Source: JAKAAZ01 sp963817855 (GTDB lineage: Bacteria > Acidobacteriota > Terriglobia > Terriglobales > Acidobacteriaceae). Taken from it: a DNA stretch of 64,000 nucleotides. Made by a program: the position numbers and the translations under genes. This document shows positions 19,777 through 29,141 of the stretch, one piece after another. Each line of letters begins with the position of its first letter. Position 1 is the first letter of the stretch. The stretch lies in contig CAWFQA010000002.1 of the NCBI GenBank assembly GCA_963817855.1, forward strand, positions 496,001 to 560,000, given 5' to 3'. The notes below the pieces were generated by a model. It was not told the DNA's origin, did not search any database, and was given only the letters and a program-made list of their open reading frames with translations.

Positions 19777-21052
19777 TTACTGGCAGAACCGACCCTGATA
19801 GGCCCAGAGCCCCAGCGCCGGGTTCGAGATGAAGAAAATCTCTTCCCCGTCGACCGTGTTCCAACCATCGGCTAGCCTGGTCGGATCATATCTCGCGCAG
19901 TATTCGTGCAAATCCCCATAGGCGTAATGGGAAGATTCAATCTCTTCGCGGGTCAGCCCCCCGGGACAGTAGCGAATCGTGAACCGCCCTTCGCTCGATC
20001 CATGGATAAGGTGCGCCGCAGCGGAAAGATTGTTGGCGAGCGTGGGGTCATTCTTGACTGCCTCGAGGGTTGCCGGCGTGCCGCAATAGCCATATTTTCG
20101 GATGAGCACATCGATGGCTGCGTCTTCACCGAAAGCGTGCACACCCGGAGCAAGCACGATGAGTTCCGCGCCATCGGCCAGCGCCATGCGTGTGCGATAG
20201 ACGCTTTTGTTGCCCAGCCAGGTGGATTTGAATTCGTGCGGATCAAGAAAAACGACCGCCTTGTCGAATTTCCCGCTCCATCATGAAAAAATTGACTTTA
20301 AGGCTGAGTTCGGCGGCGCGTTCAAAACATTCGAAATCATCGCCGATATAAAGGCCGTTCATCACCAGCTTGCCGGCTGCGTTTTTGCTGACGACGGTGA
20401 GCACATAGACAATCGGCATATCCTGCGCGAAGTTGTCGCTGGCATAGTTGAGAATTCGTCGGACCGGCGTATCCGCGCGTCCCATCATCCGCTCCATGCC
20501 ATACACCGCGCCCAGAAAATGCGTGCGATGAATGCCGGAAACTCCACCAGTGCCAACGAAAATGTTTTTGTTGAAGTTGGCCATACCGATGACCTCATGC
20601 GGCACCACCTGCCCGATGGACAGAATCAGATCATGGCCACCGTCTCGCAGCAGCTTGTTCACCTGCACGGGCACGGGAAACTCGAGCTTGCCTTCGCTGA
20701 CGTCGTGGATAAACTCGGGTGGAACTTCTCCCAGAGTGACCACGTCATTGCGCCAGTCGTGCACGCGAAATAAATCGCGGGGCACGGAGCCGAACATGGT
20801 ATCCATTTCATATTCGGTCAGAGGATTGTGCGTCCCTAGAGCCGGAAGCACATCCGTGAGTGCTTTACCGTAATAATGCCAGGCGTTCTCGGTCAGGATG
20901 CCGCTCATGGAGTGCATACGCGTAAAGTCCGGCGGCACTGCCAAGACCTTCTTGCGAGGACCGAGCTTCTCGAGAGCAGCGAAAAGATTCGCTTTCACCT
21001 CGGCGGGCGAGAATTCCGTAGTCGGCGATCCGGCAGCGAAGAAAAGGCTCAT
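19777..21052 (-). pseudogene. Lactate racemase (LarA)-family gene broken by a frameshift
   Basis: Two minus-strand frames join into one LarA-like protein of about 425 residues. The 5' part (21052 to about 20270) has family motifs near the expected places: PDFTRMHS, GTHNPLTEYEM, VVPHEVIGMANFNKNIFVG and GIHRTHFLG, the latter two matching the region that binds the nickel-pincer nucleotide and catalytic histidines. At about 20266-20271 one extra A in gggaaattc shifts the frame; the 3' part then continues DKAVVFLDPHEFKS to the stop at 19777. Family members racemise or epimerise 2-hydroxy acids. Cofactor genes larB, larC, larE are not in the window. It ends the leftward cluster, 58 nt after the RraA-like gene. 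The break may be real or a sequence error. Confidence 0.82.
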
Positions 21053-21109
21053 CAACTGCTATGGTATTCCTCATTCGCGAGAGGGTGAAAGTCCCTGAGC
21101 GACAAGCGG

Positions 21110-22084
21110 CTACTGTGACGGTGAAGCAGCCCGGGCAGGATTGCTTCGCGCAGAGGAATGCTGCTTCCCTTTCGCAACCATTGCATCAAATTCGCTGCGC
21201 GGCATCTTCAGCAAGTTCGGGTGAGCATCGATCCATTTTGAGAAAGCGTCGTATTTCTGCGGAGTCCATCCTCCCTCAAATTGCGCACCATTCTTCCCCT
21301 CGTGATTCAGTTCAAAGTTGAATGCATCTTGCAGCGCGGTAAATTCAGCGGAACTGATAGCAGCTTCAGCCAGGATCGCGGGGATAAAGATCACTCCCTC
21401 CGGCTTCACCAGGACCAGATCGCCCGGCAACACCACGGCTCGCCCGATTCGGATGGGAGCATTGATCGACGTCAATTCCATTTGACTCCAGTCCGACGGA
21501 TCATAGCCGCGATAGAGACCATTGAAGTCAGGGATCTCGCGGTTTTCCTCCTGATCGCGAATCCCGGCGTCGAATACAAAGCCGGTGTGACTTCGCGCAG
21601 CAATTCCGTTGCCCAGGTTCGACCCTATGAGGGTGCCGGAGATGATCTTTCCAAATCCGTCGGCCACGTAGACGTCGCCTGGCTGAAGCTCGGCGATCGG
21701 CCATGAATTGGTGCCGCCCACGCGCTGCTCCTGCTTGCCCTCGGCGGCAATGGCTGCGGCCATATCGGGACGCAACGGCATGTACTGCGCTGTCAGCGCC
21801 CTGCCGGCAAAGGATTTGTCCGGGTGAAGAGCCTGCCATCCACCATCGAATTGATTGTCGTAACCGTGAGCGCGCAGAAAATCCCAGATGTCTTCAATCG
21901 TCATCGTCGCGGCGCGCTTCAGCAGATCATCCGGCAATTTTGGACGTCCATCCGGGAAACGCTCGCCCTTCCATCCCGACGTATAGAACAGAATCTGCTG
22001 CCGCGTCATTTTCACCTGGCCGAAAACGGGCGCTGTTCCCAACCCCATGCAGGCCAGCACGGTGATCCAAATCATCTTCTTCAC
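21110..22084 (-). CDS. RraA-family protein, exported, with N- and C-terminal extensions
   Basis: 324 aa from a GTG at 22084, with AAGGAG six bases upstream; the ATG at 22108 would put that site inside the gene. Residues 1-23 are a signal peptide ending near VFGQ. The RraA core lies at about 100-250, with PGDVYVADGFGKIISGTLIG and the RraA-like FDAGIRDQEE where the family has the conserved G-[AG]-R-D turn. RraA-like folds include HMG/oxaloacetate aldolases and decarboxylases that use a divalent metal. The product is far longer than the usual 160-230 residues. It follows a SelA/DgaE-like gene by 61 nt, so it is probably cotranscribed. Reaction unknown. Confidence 0.82.
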   Translation of the reverse strand: MKKMIWITVLACMGLGTAPVFGQVKMTRQQILFYTSGWKGERFPDGRPKLPDDLLKRAATMTIEDIWDFLRAHGYDNQFDGGWQALHPDKSFAGRALTAQYMPLRPDMAAAIAAEGKQEQRVGGTNSWPIAELQPGDVYVADGFGKIISGTLIGSNLGNGIAARSHTGFVFDAGIRDQEENREIPDFNGLYRGYDPSDWSQMELTSINAPIRIGRAVVLPGDLVLVKPEGVIFIPAILAEAAISSAEFTALQDAFNFELNHEGKNGAQFEGGWTPQKYDAFSKWIDAHPNLLKMPRSEFDAMVAKGKQHSSARSNPARAASPSQ

Positions 22085-22145
22085 CCAGTTCTCCTTTTCA
22101 GCGCACATTAAGCCAGAAAATTCTCTCTTTCGCGCCTCTTCACTT

Positions 22146-23435
22146 TCAGGAAGCTTGAGTCCTGGCAGCCTTCATCAGAATCTGCCGCAATTGTTTGGCG
22201 ACGATCAAATCCTGACCCGGCTGCAGCATCCACACGCCCACCACAATCGTGTTCGCGTCGGCTGGCAACCCAGGCTCCGGAGAACCTGTAGCTGGATGTA
22301 ACTCGATACTCGGCGAACCTTGGCGGCACATCTCGGCCACTTCCCGCGGCGTGATTTTCACTTTCTGCTGGTCGTAACGCAAGAAAAGAGTGGGCACGTG
22401 ATTCGCCACTTCAGGAACATAGATTTGTGAAGTCAACGTAGGTACGGCAGAAAGGTAGTTGGCGATTCGTTGCGCGCGCCCACGAAATTCCTTCTCCATC
22501 CCTTCGTCAGTTTGGTTCAGGAGCCAGTCGATGGCAGCTACCATTCCGACAATTTGCTCCTTCGCGACCTTCTGTCCGCGGCCAACCACGTCATCAATTG
22601 GGTTATTGTTCCGGGCTGCGGCCGCGATCAGTTCTTTCTTGCCGAGTAACAGCCCCGCATTCTGCGGACCTCGAATTCCCTTTCCCCCGGAAAAGCAAAC
22701 CAGGTCAAATCCCATTTGCGTATATTTCCAAAGGTTCGATATAGGAGGCATATCCGCAGCAGCATCGTTCATGCTGGGGATATTGTGTTCATGAGAAACT
22801 CGAATCCAATCCTCGCGGCTGATTGTTCCACTTGTCGCCGCATTAAAGAAATGCGTCATCATCGTTCTTGGCGAGAAAGCCGCGCGATATTCGTCCAAAG
22901 TTTCTACTTCAACAATGCGAACGCCACAGCTCAACAGTGCGTGGTCATATTCATACCGGTGCCCTTTCTGCATGATGACTTCGTTCTTCAATGAGGCCAT
23001 CCCCTGCGGAATAAGGAGCGGAATTCTTTCGCCGTGTTGATCGTTCGCCACTGTCGCACAAGCTGCAGTTCCAAGCGTTAGTGCGGAAGCCGCCCCGGCA
23101 GACACTAAGGCCGCCTCGCAGTGCAACCGCTTCGCCAGGTAGGATCCGGCGGCTTGCTGCAACTGCTCCAGACGCACTGGATGTTTGGCGGCCCTGGCAA
23201 CGGCTAGCTGGACGCTCTCCGGCATGATGGCCGCAGTGAGAAACGTATAGGTGCCGGCCGCATTGATGATCTCCGGTACACCAAGCTTCTCGTAGTAGTT
23301 GACGCCATCGTCTTGATGGGGAGAAAGCTCCGCCCCAAACGAGCGCATCGGTGTCATCACGCTTGAGAATCCGATGGAGGCTAACGCGGTGCGAGCGTGG
23401 GCAAAGAAGGACCTGCGTGAATAACGAATCGTCAT
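22146..23435 (-). CDS. SelA/DgaE-like PLP-dependent enzyme, Tat-exported (paralogue B)
   Basis: 429 aa with a twin-arginine signal (SRRSFFAHA) before a hydrophobic stretch. The catalytic domain is fold-type-I PLP: YEKLGVPEIINAAGTYT at the start, SAGAASALTLGTAAC in the substrate region, NDAAADMPP carrying the pyridine-N aspartate position, and SGGKGIRGPQ with the Schiff-base lysine. This is the selenocysteine-synthase-related group that includes D-glucosaminate-6-phosphate ammonia-lyase DgaE; it is not true SelA, as there is no tRNA-binding N-domain or SelB nearby. Export of a PLP enzyme is unusual. It is third in the leftward gene set, between paralogue A and RraA. Substrate unknown; an amino acid or amino-sugar acid is likely. 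Confidence 0.85.
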   Translation of the reverse strand: MTIRYSRRSFFAHARTALASIGFSSVMTPMRSFGAELSPHQDDGVNYYEKLGVPEIINAAGTYTFLTAAIMPESVQLAVARAAKHPVRLEQLQQAAGSYLAKRLHCEAALVSAGAASALTLGTAACATVANDQHGERIPLLIPQGMASLKNEVIMQKGHRYEYDHALLSCGVRIVEVETLDEYRAAFSPRTMMTHFFNAATSGTISREDWIRVSHEHNIPSMNDAAADMPPISNLWKYTQMGFDLVCFSGGKGIRGPQNAGLLLGKKELIAAAARNNNPIDDVVGRGQKVAKEQIVGMVAAIDWLLNQTDEGMEKEFRGRAQRIANYLSAVPTLTSQIYVPEVANHVPTLFLRYDQQKVKITPREVAEMCRQGSPSIELHPATGSPEPGLPADANTIVVGVWMLQPGQDLIVAKQLRQILMKAARTQAS

Positions 23436-23578
23436 AGTTTCCTCTCTAACGCGTGCTTACTGTTGACCCGATCTAGTTAGTTCCCGTCCTACCGCATCGC
23501 CCAATTGGATATGGCCGGAGTTGACAATGCGCGACTCCCTAGATATCTCCGGATATCTGCAGGTTCCAGTCGCCTCGG

Positions 23579-24844
23579 TCAAACCTGGTGCTCGCGCAGA
23601 ACCTTCGACAGAGCATCGGCAATGATTCGATCCTGCCCCGGCTGCAGCACGATCGCGGAGATCCCGATGGTGCCGTTCCCATGATGTCCGCCTCCACCTA
23701 GAACAATGGATGGCTTCATACTCGCTAGCTGTCCATTCACCTGGCCTGCGTCAATCGAAAACTTGCTGGGGTCCAGATGGATCTGGATAGTTGGAAAATT
23801 ATTCGCGATCTCCGGAACATGTCGAGTCACTGTCACTCCCGCAATTTTGCCGACCTTGGTCGCGATAGTATCCAGCTGTTTCCACTGCTCCTTTGCAAGC
23901 GCTTGCTCGTCTTCGGCTAAGTAAATCTCTAACGTCTTCAACATTCCAATAATCTCTTCTTTGCCAACTTTCGTAGGTCGGCCCAGGGTATCCTCATTGG
24001 GACTCATATTCAGAAGCGCATTGCTGATCATTTCCTGGCGTCCAATCAGCAGACCCGCGCATTGTGGCCCACGCATCGCTTTGCCTCCGCTAAACGAAAT
24101 CAAATCGTATCCCATATTTGCGTAATCCCAGAGATGCGATTTTGGAGGAGTATCCGCTGCCGCGTCAATAAACGCTGGAAGATTCACCGCATGAGCCAAC
24201 TTCAACCAATCTTCTCTGTTGATCTGCCCATGCGGATCCGCCAAATTTAAGAAATGCATGGCAGCGGTCCGCCCGCTGATGGCGTTATGCACATCAGCGA
24301 CCGTCTCCACCTCAATAATCTTTACTCCGGTCGCACGAATCTGATGATTCCACGGGCTGTGATGTGCTTTCTGAATGATGACCTCTGACTTGAGTCCCGT
24401 GAGGTCTGGAATCTGTTTGATATAGGCCGCATTACTTCCCGTCAGAATTCCCGAGTAGCCATTTTGAATGGCGGATGCAGCTCCGGAAGTAACCAGCGCA
24501 CTATAGCCCTGCGGCAGCTTGAGCATTTCAGCAATGCGTTTGCCTACCACAGCCTCCAGGTCGTTAATGTTGACGAAGTGCAGCGAGGCGAGTTTCATGA
24601 CTGCTTCCGCCTCGGGACGCATCAACGATCCTCCAAGGTAGGTCATGGTCCCTTGACCGTTGATCACCGTAGTTAACCCAAGCTCTTCGTATACATTCCC
24701 ACTTTCGCCCAGGCCCTTGATCTTTCCGTTCCACGAAGGACGCTTGCCTGGCGCCGGCTCGGCCAAGGCTTTGCGTCCAATCGTTGACGCTGACAGCGCT
24801 GCAAGCGCACCTAAGAAAGCCCGACGATTGATCTTATGTCGCAT
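23579..24844 (-). CDS. SelA/DgaE-like PLP-dependent enzyme, Tat-exported (paralogue A)
   Basis: 421 aa from the ATG at 24844, which has TGGAG eight bases upstream and begins the Tat signal KINRRAFLGALAALSAS; a longer frame to 24910 would bury this signal. Core motifs are YEELGLTTVINGQGTMTYLGGS, TSGAASAIQNG, IDAAADTPP and SGGKAMRGPQ with the PLP lysine. The C-terminal ISAIVLQPGQDRIIADAL resembles the ending of paralogues B and C. It is closer in sequence to paralogue C (31595-32926) than to B, sharing LTG..SEVIIQK and the NMSP.EDT.GRP.KVGKEEI block. Predicted to act on an amino acid or amino-sugar acid outside the cytoplasm. Confidence 0.86.
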   Translation of the reverse strand: MRHKINRRAFLGALAALSASTIGRKALAEPAPGKRPSWNGKIKGLGESGNVYEELGLTTVINGQGTMTYLGGSLMRPEAEAVMKLASLHFVNINDLEAVVGKRIAEMLKLPQGYSALVTSGAASAIQNGYSGILTGSNAAYIKQIPDLTGLKSEVIIQKAHHSPWNHQIRATGVKIIEVETVADVHNAISGRTAAMHFLNLADPHGQINREDWLKLAHAVNLPAFIDAAADTPPKSHLWDYANMGYDLISFSGGKAMRGPQCAGLLIGRQEMISNALLNMSPNEDTLGRPTKVGKEEIIGMLKTLEIYLAEDEQALAKEQWKQLDTIATKVGKIAGVTVTRHVPEIANNFPTIQIHLDPSKFSIDAGQVNGQLASMKPSIVLGGGGHHGNGTIGISAIVLQPGQDRIIADALSKVLREHQV

Positions 24845-24979
24845 GGAATTATCTCCAGTGGATCCCAGTGGCTTGGGTGAGATGCGTGCTTCTCGCCCGG
24901 GCAGGTGCATATGACTGACAATCTTTAGAGAGGCTAAAATTTATCGAATGTCAGTGCGGCGGATGCGCCCCTTCCGTTG

Positions 24980-25498
24980 TCAAGCCGCCGGATTGATAAC
25001 TCTGGCACAGCCGACCACCTCAATCAGCGAGTTGCCGGGAATCCATTCGAGAGCCATGCAGGCGCGGGCGGGCGATTTACCTTTGCTGAAATAGGTATGG
25101 TAGATCTTATTCAGCGCTTCATACTGTCCCTGATGCGCGTCAAACCGAGCCTTACCCGCCGGCATGGTGACTCCGTCGGCCAGTGGCAGGCACAGGAATA
25201 CCTCCAGCTGCAAGATGCTGTCCATGCTGCAGCCATTGCTCTCCAGGTCCTTCTTCAGCGCATCCATCGTCCGGGTGACATGTTTTTCAAACGGATCGGT
25301 AACTGTAATGCGATCCGGATAACCGTCATTGGAGCCGGTGCCGGAAAAGTAATAGACATCGCCATGAATATGAGGGTTGGGGCCATGCTGTTTTCCTGGT
25401 GCCGCGGCAGGCTGAGCGAAAAGTTCTGGCACTCCAGCTACTGCGGCCGCCGCTGCGGCAACCCCGCCTAGAAAGCCACGTCGGGTATTCATCTCCAT
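24980..25498 (-). CDS. RidA (YjgF)-family protein, Tat-exported
   Basis: 172 aa from the ATG at 25498 with AAAGGAGA seven bases upstream. The N-terminus NTRRGFLGGVAAAAAAVAG is a Tat signal ending near LFAQ. The remaining 130 residues are a RidA fold: HIHGDVYYFSGTG, HVTRTMDALKKDLESNGCSMDSILQLEVFL, and the C-terminal GKSPARACMALEWIPGNSLIEV with the conserved Arg at the substrate site. RidA proteins hydrolyse reactive enamines/imines such as 2-aminoacrylate released by PLP ammonia-lyases. Here it sits 135 bp upstream of two exported PLP enzymes, so the pairing is functionally sensible. An exported RidA is unusual. Confidence 0.87.
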   Translation of the reverse strand: MEMNTRRGFLGGVAAAAAAVAGVPELFAQPAAAPGKQHGPNPHIHGDVYYFSGTGSNDGYPDRITVTDPFEKHVTRTMDALKKDLESNGCSMDSILQLEVFLCLPLADGVTMPAGKARFDAHQGQYEALNKIYHTYFSKGKSPARACMALEWIPGNSLIEVVGCARVINPAA

Positions 25499-25682
25499 GG
25501 AACTGTCTCCTTTATTACGGTTAGCTATCGTGCAGTGCACGCGTAAGAAGTGATCTTAATCCTTACGCCTTAAGACAAACATGTCATGGGCCGCGCCACC
25601 CAGCCGGAACTAGGTCAAATGCCCGTTTGCATCCTGATCGGCAATCCGAAAACCTCTACAGCCATCCATCCGCTTCCTCCGA

Positions 25683-26726
25683 TTATGGAAGGTTCGTCAG
25701 GAAGTGATAGTGAATATTCCATTTGCCCGTCTTGCCCGGCGGGATATCGAGATGAAGGTAGACTTCCGGACACACCGTCGTGTGAATCGACCATAAATAC
25801 AAACGAGAGATCGGGATGGTGCCCGTCTGCTCGATGCCTGTATGGGTATTTTTGTTTTCCAGGCGTATATCGTAGTCGGAGGCCGTTCTCCCGTAGCCTG
25901 TAAGGTAAGAGCCCACGGTGTCTCCCGGCTGCAGTTCCTTCAGGTACACAATGTCGTGGCCCTTCACAGTCGCGCCCGGTTCGAGAGGCGTCTGCGGAAC
26001 GGGAGCAAAGGCCAAATGCAGCACAAATCCCGGTCCGGTCGACTGCCCGTCCAGCATAAAGAAGTCATGATCGTACACGTTCGTCGTCAGCGGAGTCCCT
26101 CCTAAATTCTCAAGCATGTGCTGGAGGGTGAGCGTGGAGCCATCGCGGCTCAGAATAAGTTTCTTCGTATACACATACTTGATCCCGTCCGGCGAAGTCA
26201 GTCGCTGCTGAAATGTGATGGAGCGTTTGGCGACGTGGACGCTCCAGTGCCCGGTATCGACGATCGGATAGCTGTCGCCAAAACGATAGGGAGCATTCGA
26301 CGTCTTGCGAAGCACGCCGACGCCGATCTTCACGAAGGTGCCACCCGGCTGCGCGGCGTTGTAGCCCTGTGCTCCATCATCCGGACGAAATTCTTCCACC
26401 GGCCCTGTGATCGAATCATTCACCTCCGGATCATAATGACCGAACCATTTGCCCCAGTAGGTATGTCCTTTATACGAGGCGCAGCCGACCACGCCTGACC
26501 AGTCGAAGCGCTGCGCCCTGTAATAGCCAGTTTTCGCGTCTGGGAGGAAGACTACGAGGTGAAGATCGCCGCTCTTCAGCACCACATGTGGATGATCCAG
26601 GTGCGGTGTGTTCGAACACGGAGCGTCCTCCGATGTTTGTGCTTGTGAAGCCAATGCATTCGCGAAGATTCCGAGACTGAACAAGGCAAGCAGAACAGCA
26701 AACCGGACCCGACGAATAGATTTCAA
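25683..26726 (-). CDS. Exported galactose-mutarotase-like protein
   Basis: 347 aa, starting at a TTG (26726) with GGAGG five bases upstream. A signal peptide covers residues 1-29. The body is beta-rich with features of the aldose-1-epimerase superfamily: YYRAQRFDWSGVV, TYWGKWFGHYDPEVND, GGTFVKIGVG, and YDHDFFMLDG, where histidine and acid residues would sit on the sugar-binding face. This group includes real mutarotases and non-catalytic sugar-binding relatives. It is the first gene leftward from the divergent promoter region, ahead of RidA. I am fairly sure of the fold, not of activity. Confidence 0.65.
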   Translation of the reverse strand: MKSIRRVRFAVLLALFSLGIFANALASQAQTSEDAPCSNTPHLDHPHVVLKSGDLHLVVFLPDAKTGYYRAQRFDWSGVVGCASYKGHTYWGKWFGHYDPEVNDSITGPVEEFRPDDGAQGYNAAQPGGTFVKIGVGVLRKTSNAPYRFGDSYPIVDTGHWSVHVAKRSITFQQRLTSPDGIKYVYTKKLILSRDGSTLTLQHMLENLGGTPLTTNVYDHDFFMLDGQSTGPGFVLHLAFAPVPQTPLEPGATVKGHDIVYLKELQPGDTVGSYLTGYGRTASDYDIRLENKNTHTGIEQTGTIPISRLYLWSIHTTVCPEVYLHLDIPPGKTGKWNIHYHFLTNLP

Positions 26727-26854
26727 GAATTCCTCCCGAGCGGATTATACGAGACGGAACCAGGCACTCGGTCAATACGGGCGCGCGATCGTAACGAATG
26801 TTGCGGCAGTGGATCTCCGCACACGCCTGAATAACAGCGAAATCAGCTTTGAAG

Positions 26855-26896
26855 CCGCCGCTTGGAGCGGTTAGAATCTCCACACATAAGCGGCGG
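26855..26896. promoter_or_regulatory. Inverted repeat in divergent promoter region
   Basis: Arms ccgccgctt (26855-26863) and aagcggcgg (26888-26896) are perfect 9-bp inverted copies separated by 24 bp. They lie in the 214-bp gap between the divergent mutarotase-like and MFS genes, 44 bp before the MFS ATG. The position suits an operator or looping site for a regulator of both arms. No regulator is identified. Confidence 0.35.
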
Positions 26897-26940
26897 TATT
26901 TCCGACGGGTCGTATCGTGCAGCAGGAGCCAGGAAAAGCG

Positions 26941-28239
26941 ATGTCAGAGCGGCGGATGCGGGTACGATATTTTTTATCGATCTGGTTGTTTGTATTGAGT
27001 GGAGTGGCATTTTTAGACCGGACGAATATCTCGATCGCGGGTCTGCAGATCAGCCGCGAGTATGGATTAGGAAACCAGCGGCTGGGCTGGATCTTCAGCG
27101 CCTTTCTGATCGGCTATGCGATATTTCAGTTGCCGGCAGGATGGCTGGCAGCACGCTTCGGACCGCGGCGCATCCTGACCCTGGGAGTGTTGTCCTGGGG
27201 TGTAGCGACCTCGCTGACAGCGCTTCTGCCATCCAATATCGGCCATGCCATGGCGTTGCTGATCGGGTTGCGGTTTGCCCTGGGCGCCGGGGAGTCGGTG
27301 ATCTATCCGGCCGCCAACCAGTTCGTGGCGCGCTGGATTCCGATGCACGAGCGCGGCGTGATCAATGGACTGATCTTCGCCGGTGTGGGCGCCGGCAGCG
27401 GCTTGACGCCTCCCATGCTGAACTGGCTGATTACGCATCATGGCTGGCGAGCGGCGTTCTGGTTCAGCGCAGTGGTGGGCTTTGCGGTGGGCATCGTGTG
27501 GTGGCTGATCTCGCGCGACCGCCCGGAAGAACATCCGGGAGTGGATCAGGCAGAGCTGCGGGAGATCCGCGATGGAATGGAGTTCCATGCCGGCGCAGAG
27601 CGCAAGGGGATCGACTGGCGGGCCATCTTTCATCGCCGAGATCTGCCGGTGCTGATGGCGGGGTATTTCAGCTTCGGCTATATTGCGTGGATCTACTTCA
27701 GCTGGTTCTTTCTCTACATGGCGCAGGTGCGGCACGTGAACCTGAAGTCGAGCGCCAATTACGCCATGCTGCCCTTTCTGTCGATGACGGTCTGCTGCCT
27801 GCTGGGCGGAGTGATGAGCGACCGGATGACGCGGCGCTGGGGGCTGCGGGTGGGCCGATGCGGATTGGCGACGGGCTCGCTGGCGGCGACGGCGGTGTTT
27901 CTGGTGCTGGGATCGCAGGTGCGGAACGTGGAGCTGGCCGGAGTGATCCTGGCCGGCGGTGCGGGGGCGCTCTATATCTCGCAAAGCTCCTTCTGGTCCG
28001 TCTCGGTGGATATTGCCGGGCATAATACCGGCGTGTTCTCCAGCATGGTGAACATGGGGGGACAGATCGGCGGCGCTCTCGCTGCTTCCCTGACGCCGTG
28101 GATTGGGGGGCGTTACGGCTGGACCACATCGTTTGCGGTGGCAGCGGTATTGGCCGTCTTCAGCGCTATCTGCTGGCTGACTGTCCATCCCGAAAGGCCG
28201 CTGCAACAGTCGGAACTCGCCCCACAGCATCAAGGATAG
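26941..28239 (+). CDS. MFS transporter, anion:cation symporter (ACS) type
   Basis: 432 aa from the ATG at 26941 (AGGA six bases upstream); an alternative GTG at 26917 adds eight residues. Twelve helices are predicted. Landmarks of the ACS/hexuronate-galactonate branch are LDRTNISIAGLQISREYGL in helix 1, LPAGWLAARFGPRR, GAGESVIYPAANQFVARWIPMHERG and SDRMTRRWG. The family takes up organic anions such as hexuronates, glucarate or galactonate with protons. It is the first gene of the rightward arm. Its last 577 bp before the C-terminal tail recur at 30805-31381. Confidence 0.93.
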   Translation: MSERRMRVRYFLSIWLFVLSGVAFLDRTNISIAGLQISREYGLGNQRLGWIFSAFLIGYAIFQLPAGWLAARFGPRRILTLGVLSWGVATSLTALLPSNIGHAMALLIGLRFALGAGESVIYPAANQFVARWIPMHERGVINGLIFAGVGAGSGLTPPMLNWLITHHGWRAAFWFSAVVGFAVGIVWWLISRDRPEEHPGVDQAELREIRDGMEFHAGAERKGIDWRAIFHRRDLPVLMAGYFSFGYIAWIYFSWFFLYMAQVRHVNLKSSANYAMLPFLSMTVCCLLGGVMSDRMTRRWGLRVGRCGLATGSLAATAVFLVLGSQVRNVELAGVILAGGAGALYISQSSFWSVSVDIAGHNTGVFSSMVNMGGQIGGALAASLTPWIGGRYGWTTSFAVAAVLAVFSAICWLTVHPERPLQQSELAPQHQG

Positions 28240-28337
28240 TTAAAATTCAGATAGCAACCGATTCTGTGTTGCTGTCGACAAAATTCAGCGGTTCGCACGC
28301 GGCAGGAGTGTGTCTCCCCCCGGTGGTTGTTCTTTTA

Positions 28338-29141
28338 ATGAATTCAGATTTTCGCATCGATCAGACCTGGTATCTCTACCTGGCGGTGGTCCTGTTCTGT
28401 ATCTGGGTGCCTGTCTATCTATTCCGGCGGCACATCCAGCAGATGAAGGGACACATCGGCATCGTGCTCGAAGAACGCAGCCGCATTGCGCGGGAATGCC
28501 ATGACACGCTGATGGCTGGGTTTGCTGCCATTTCCTGGCAGCTGGAAGCCACAGCCAAGCTATTTAAGGATGACGGTCTCGATGCAACCGCTGCGGCCGA
28601 ATCCTGCGAACTGGCCCGCAGCATGGTCTCCCACTGCCAGGCCGAGGCCCGGCGAATCATCTGGGATCTCCGGGATACGGATGAAGTTACCAGCCTTTTG
28701 TCACAGGCGCTTCGGTGTACCATCAGCGCTAACCACAGCCAGAAAAAGATCGAAACCACGCTTGACGTCGAAGGGGAGGAGATTCCGCTCGCTCCCGGAT
28801 GTGTGCATCACCTGGTCTGCATCGGCCATGAGGCTGTGACCAACGCCATGCGCCACGCGGAACCGAATAATATTGTGGTTCACTTAAAATATGAAGTCGA
28901 CGCGCTTAGCCTATCGATTCAGGACGACGGTTGCGGATTCCATCTACCCCACCTGCCTTCGTCCCGTCCCGGCCATTTCGGTATCGCCGTAATGGAGGAG
29001 CGAGCGCGCAAGCTCGGCGGAACATTTCGACTCGAAACCTCCGAAGGCATGGGCACGGAAGTTGCCGTGAAGATATCGTTTAATGCCGTGCAGCAGGCAA
29101 TCAACCAGGAGCACCATGTGATCCGTTGGATAGGCGTATGA
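28338..29141 (+). CDS. Histidine kinase (HisKA_3 type) lacking the usual periplasmic sensor
   Basis: 267 aa from the ATG at 28338. One membrane helix (about 11-29) follows a very short N-terminus beginning DFRIDQTWYLYL. The dimerisation/phosphoacceptor box is RIARECHDTLMAGF with His55, and the ATPase domain has GHEAVTNAMRHA (N box), DDGCGF (G1) and GHFGIAVMEERARKLGG (G2). The segment from DQTWYLYL onward matches the C-terminal end of large acidobacterial kinases that carry a beta-propeller plus Y_Y_Y sensor, which is absent here. A GTG at 28308 is an alternative start. It overlaps the response regulator by four bases (ATGA). Confidence 0.88.
   Translation: MNSDFRIDQTWYLYLAVVLFCIWVPVYLFRRHIQQMKGHIGIVLEERSRIARECHDTLMAGFAAISWQLEATAKLFKDDGLDATAAAESCELARSMVSHCQAEARRIIWDLRDTDEVTSLLSQALRCTISANHSQKKIETTLDVEGEEIPLAPGCVHHLVCIGHEAVTNAMRHAEPNNIVVHLKYEVDALSLSIQDDGCGFHLPHLPSSRPGHFGIAVMEERARKLGGTFRLETSEGMGTEVAVKISFNAVQQAINQEHHVIRWIGV

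Noticed and set aside
26862..28233. Long open frames of about 387 codons on both strands over the MFS gene (and again over its copy)
   Set aside because: They are shadows caused by high GC; residues are Arg/Gly/Ala/Pro-rich with no family match, while the MFS frame is clear.
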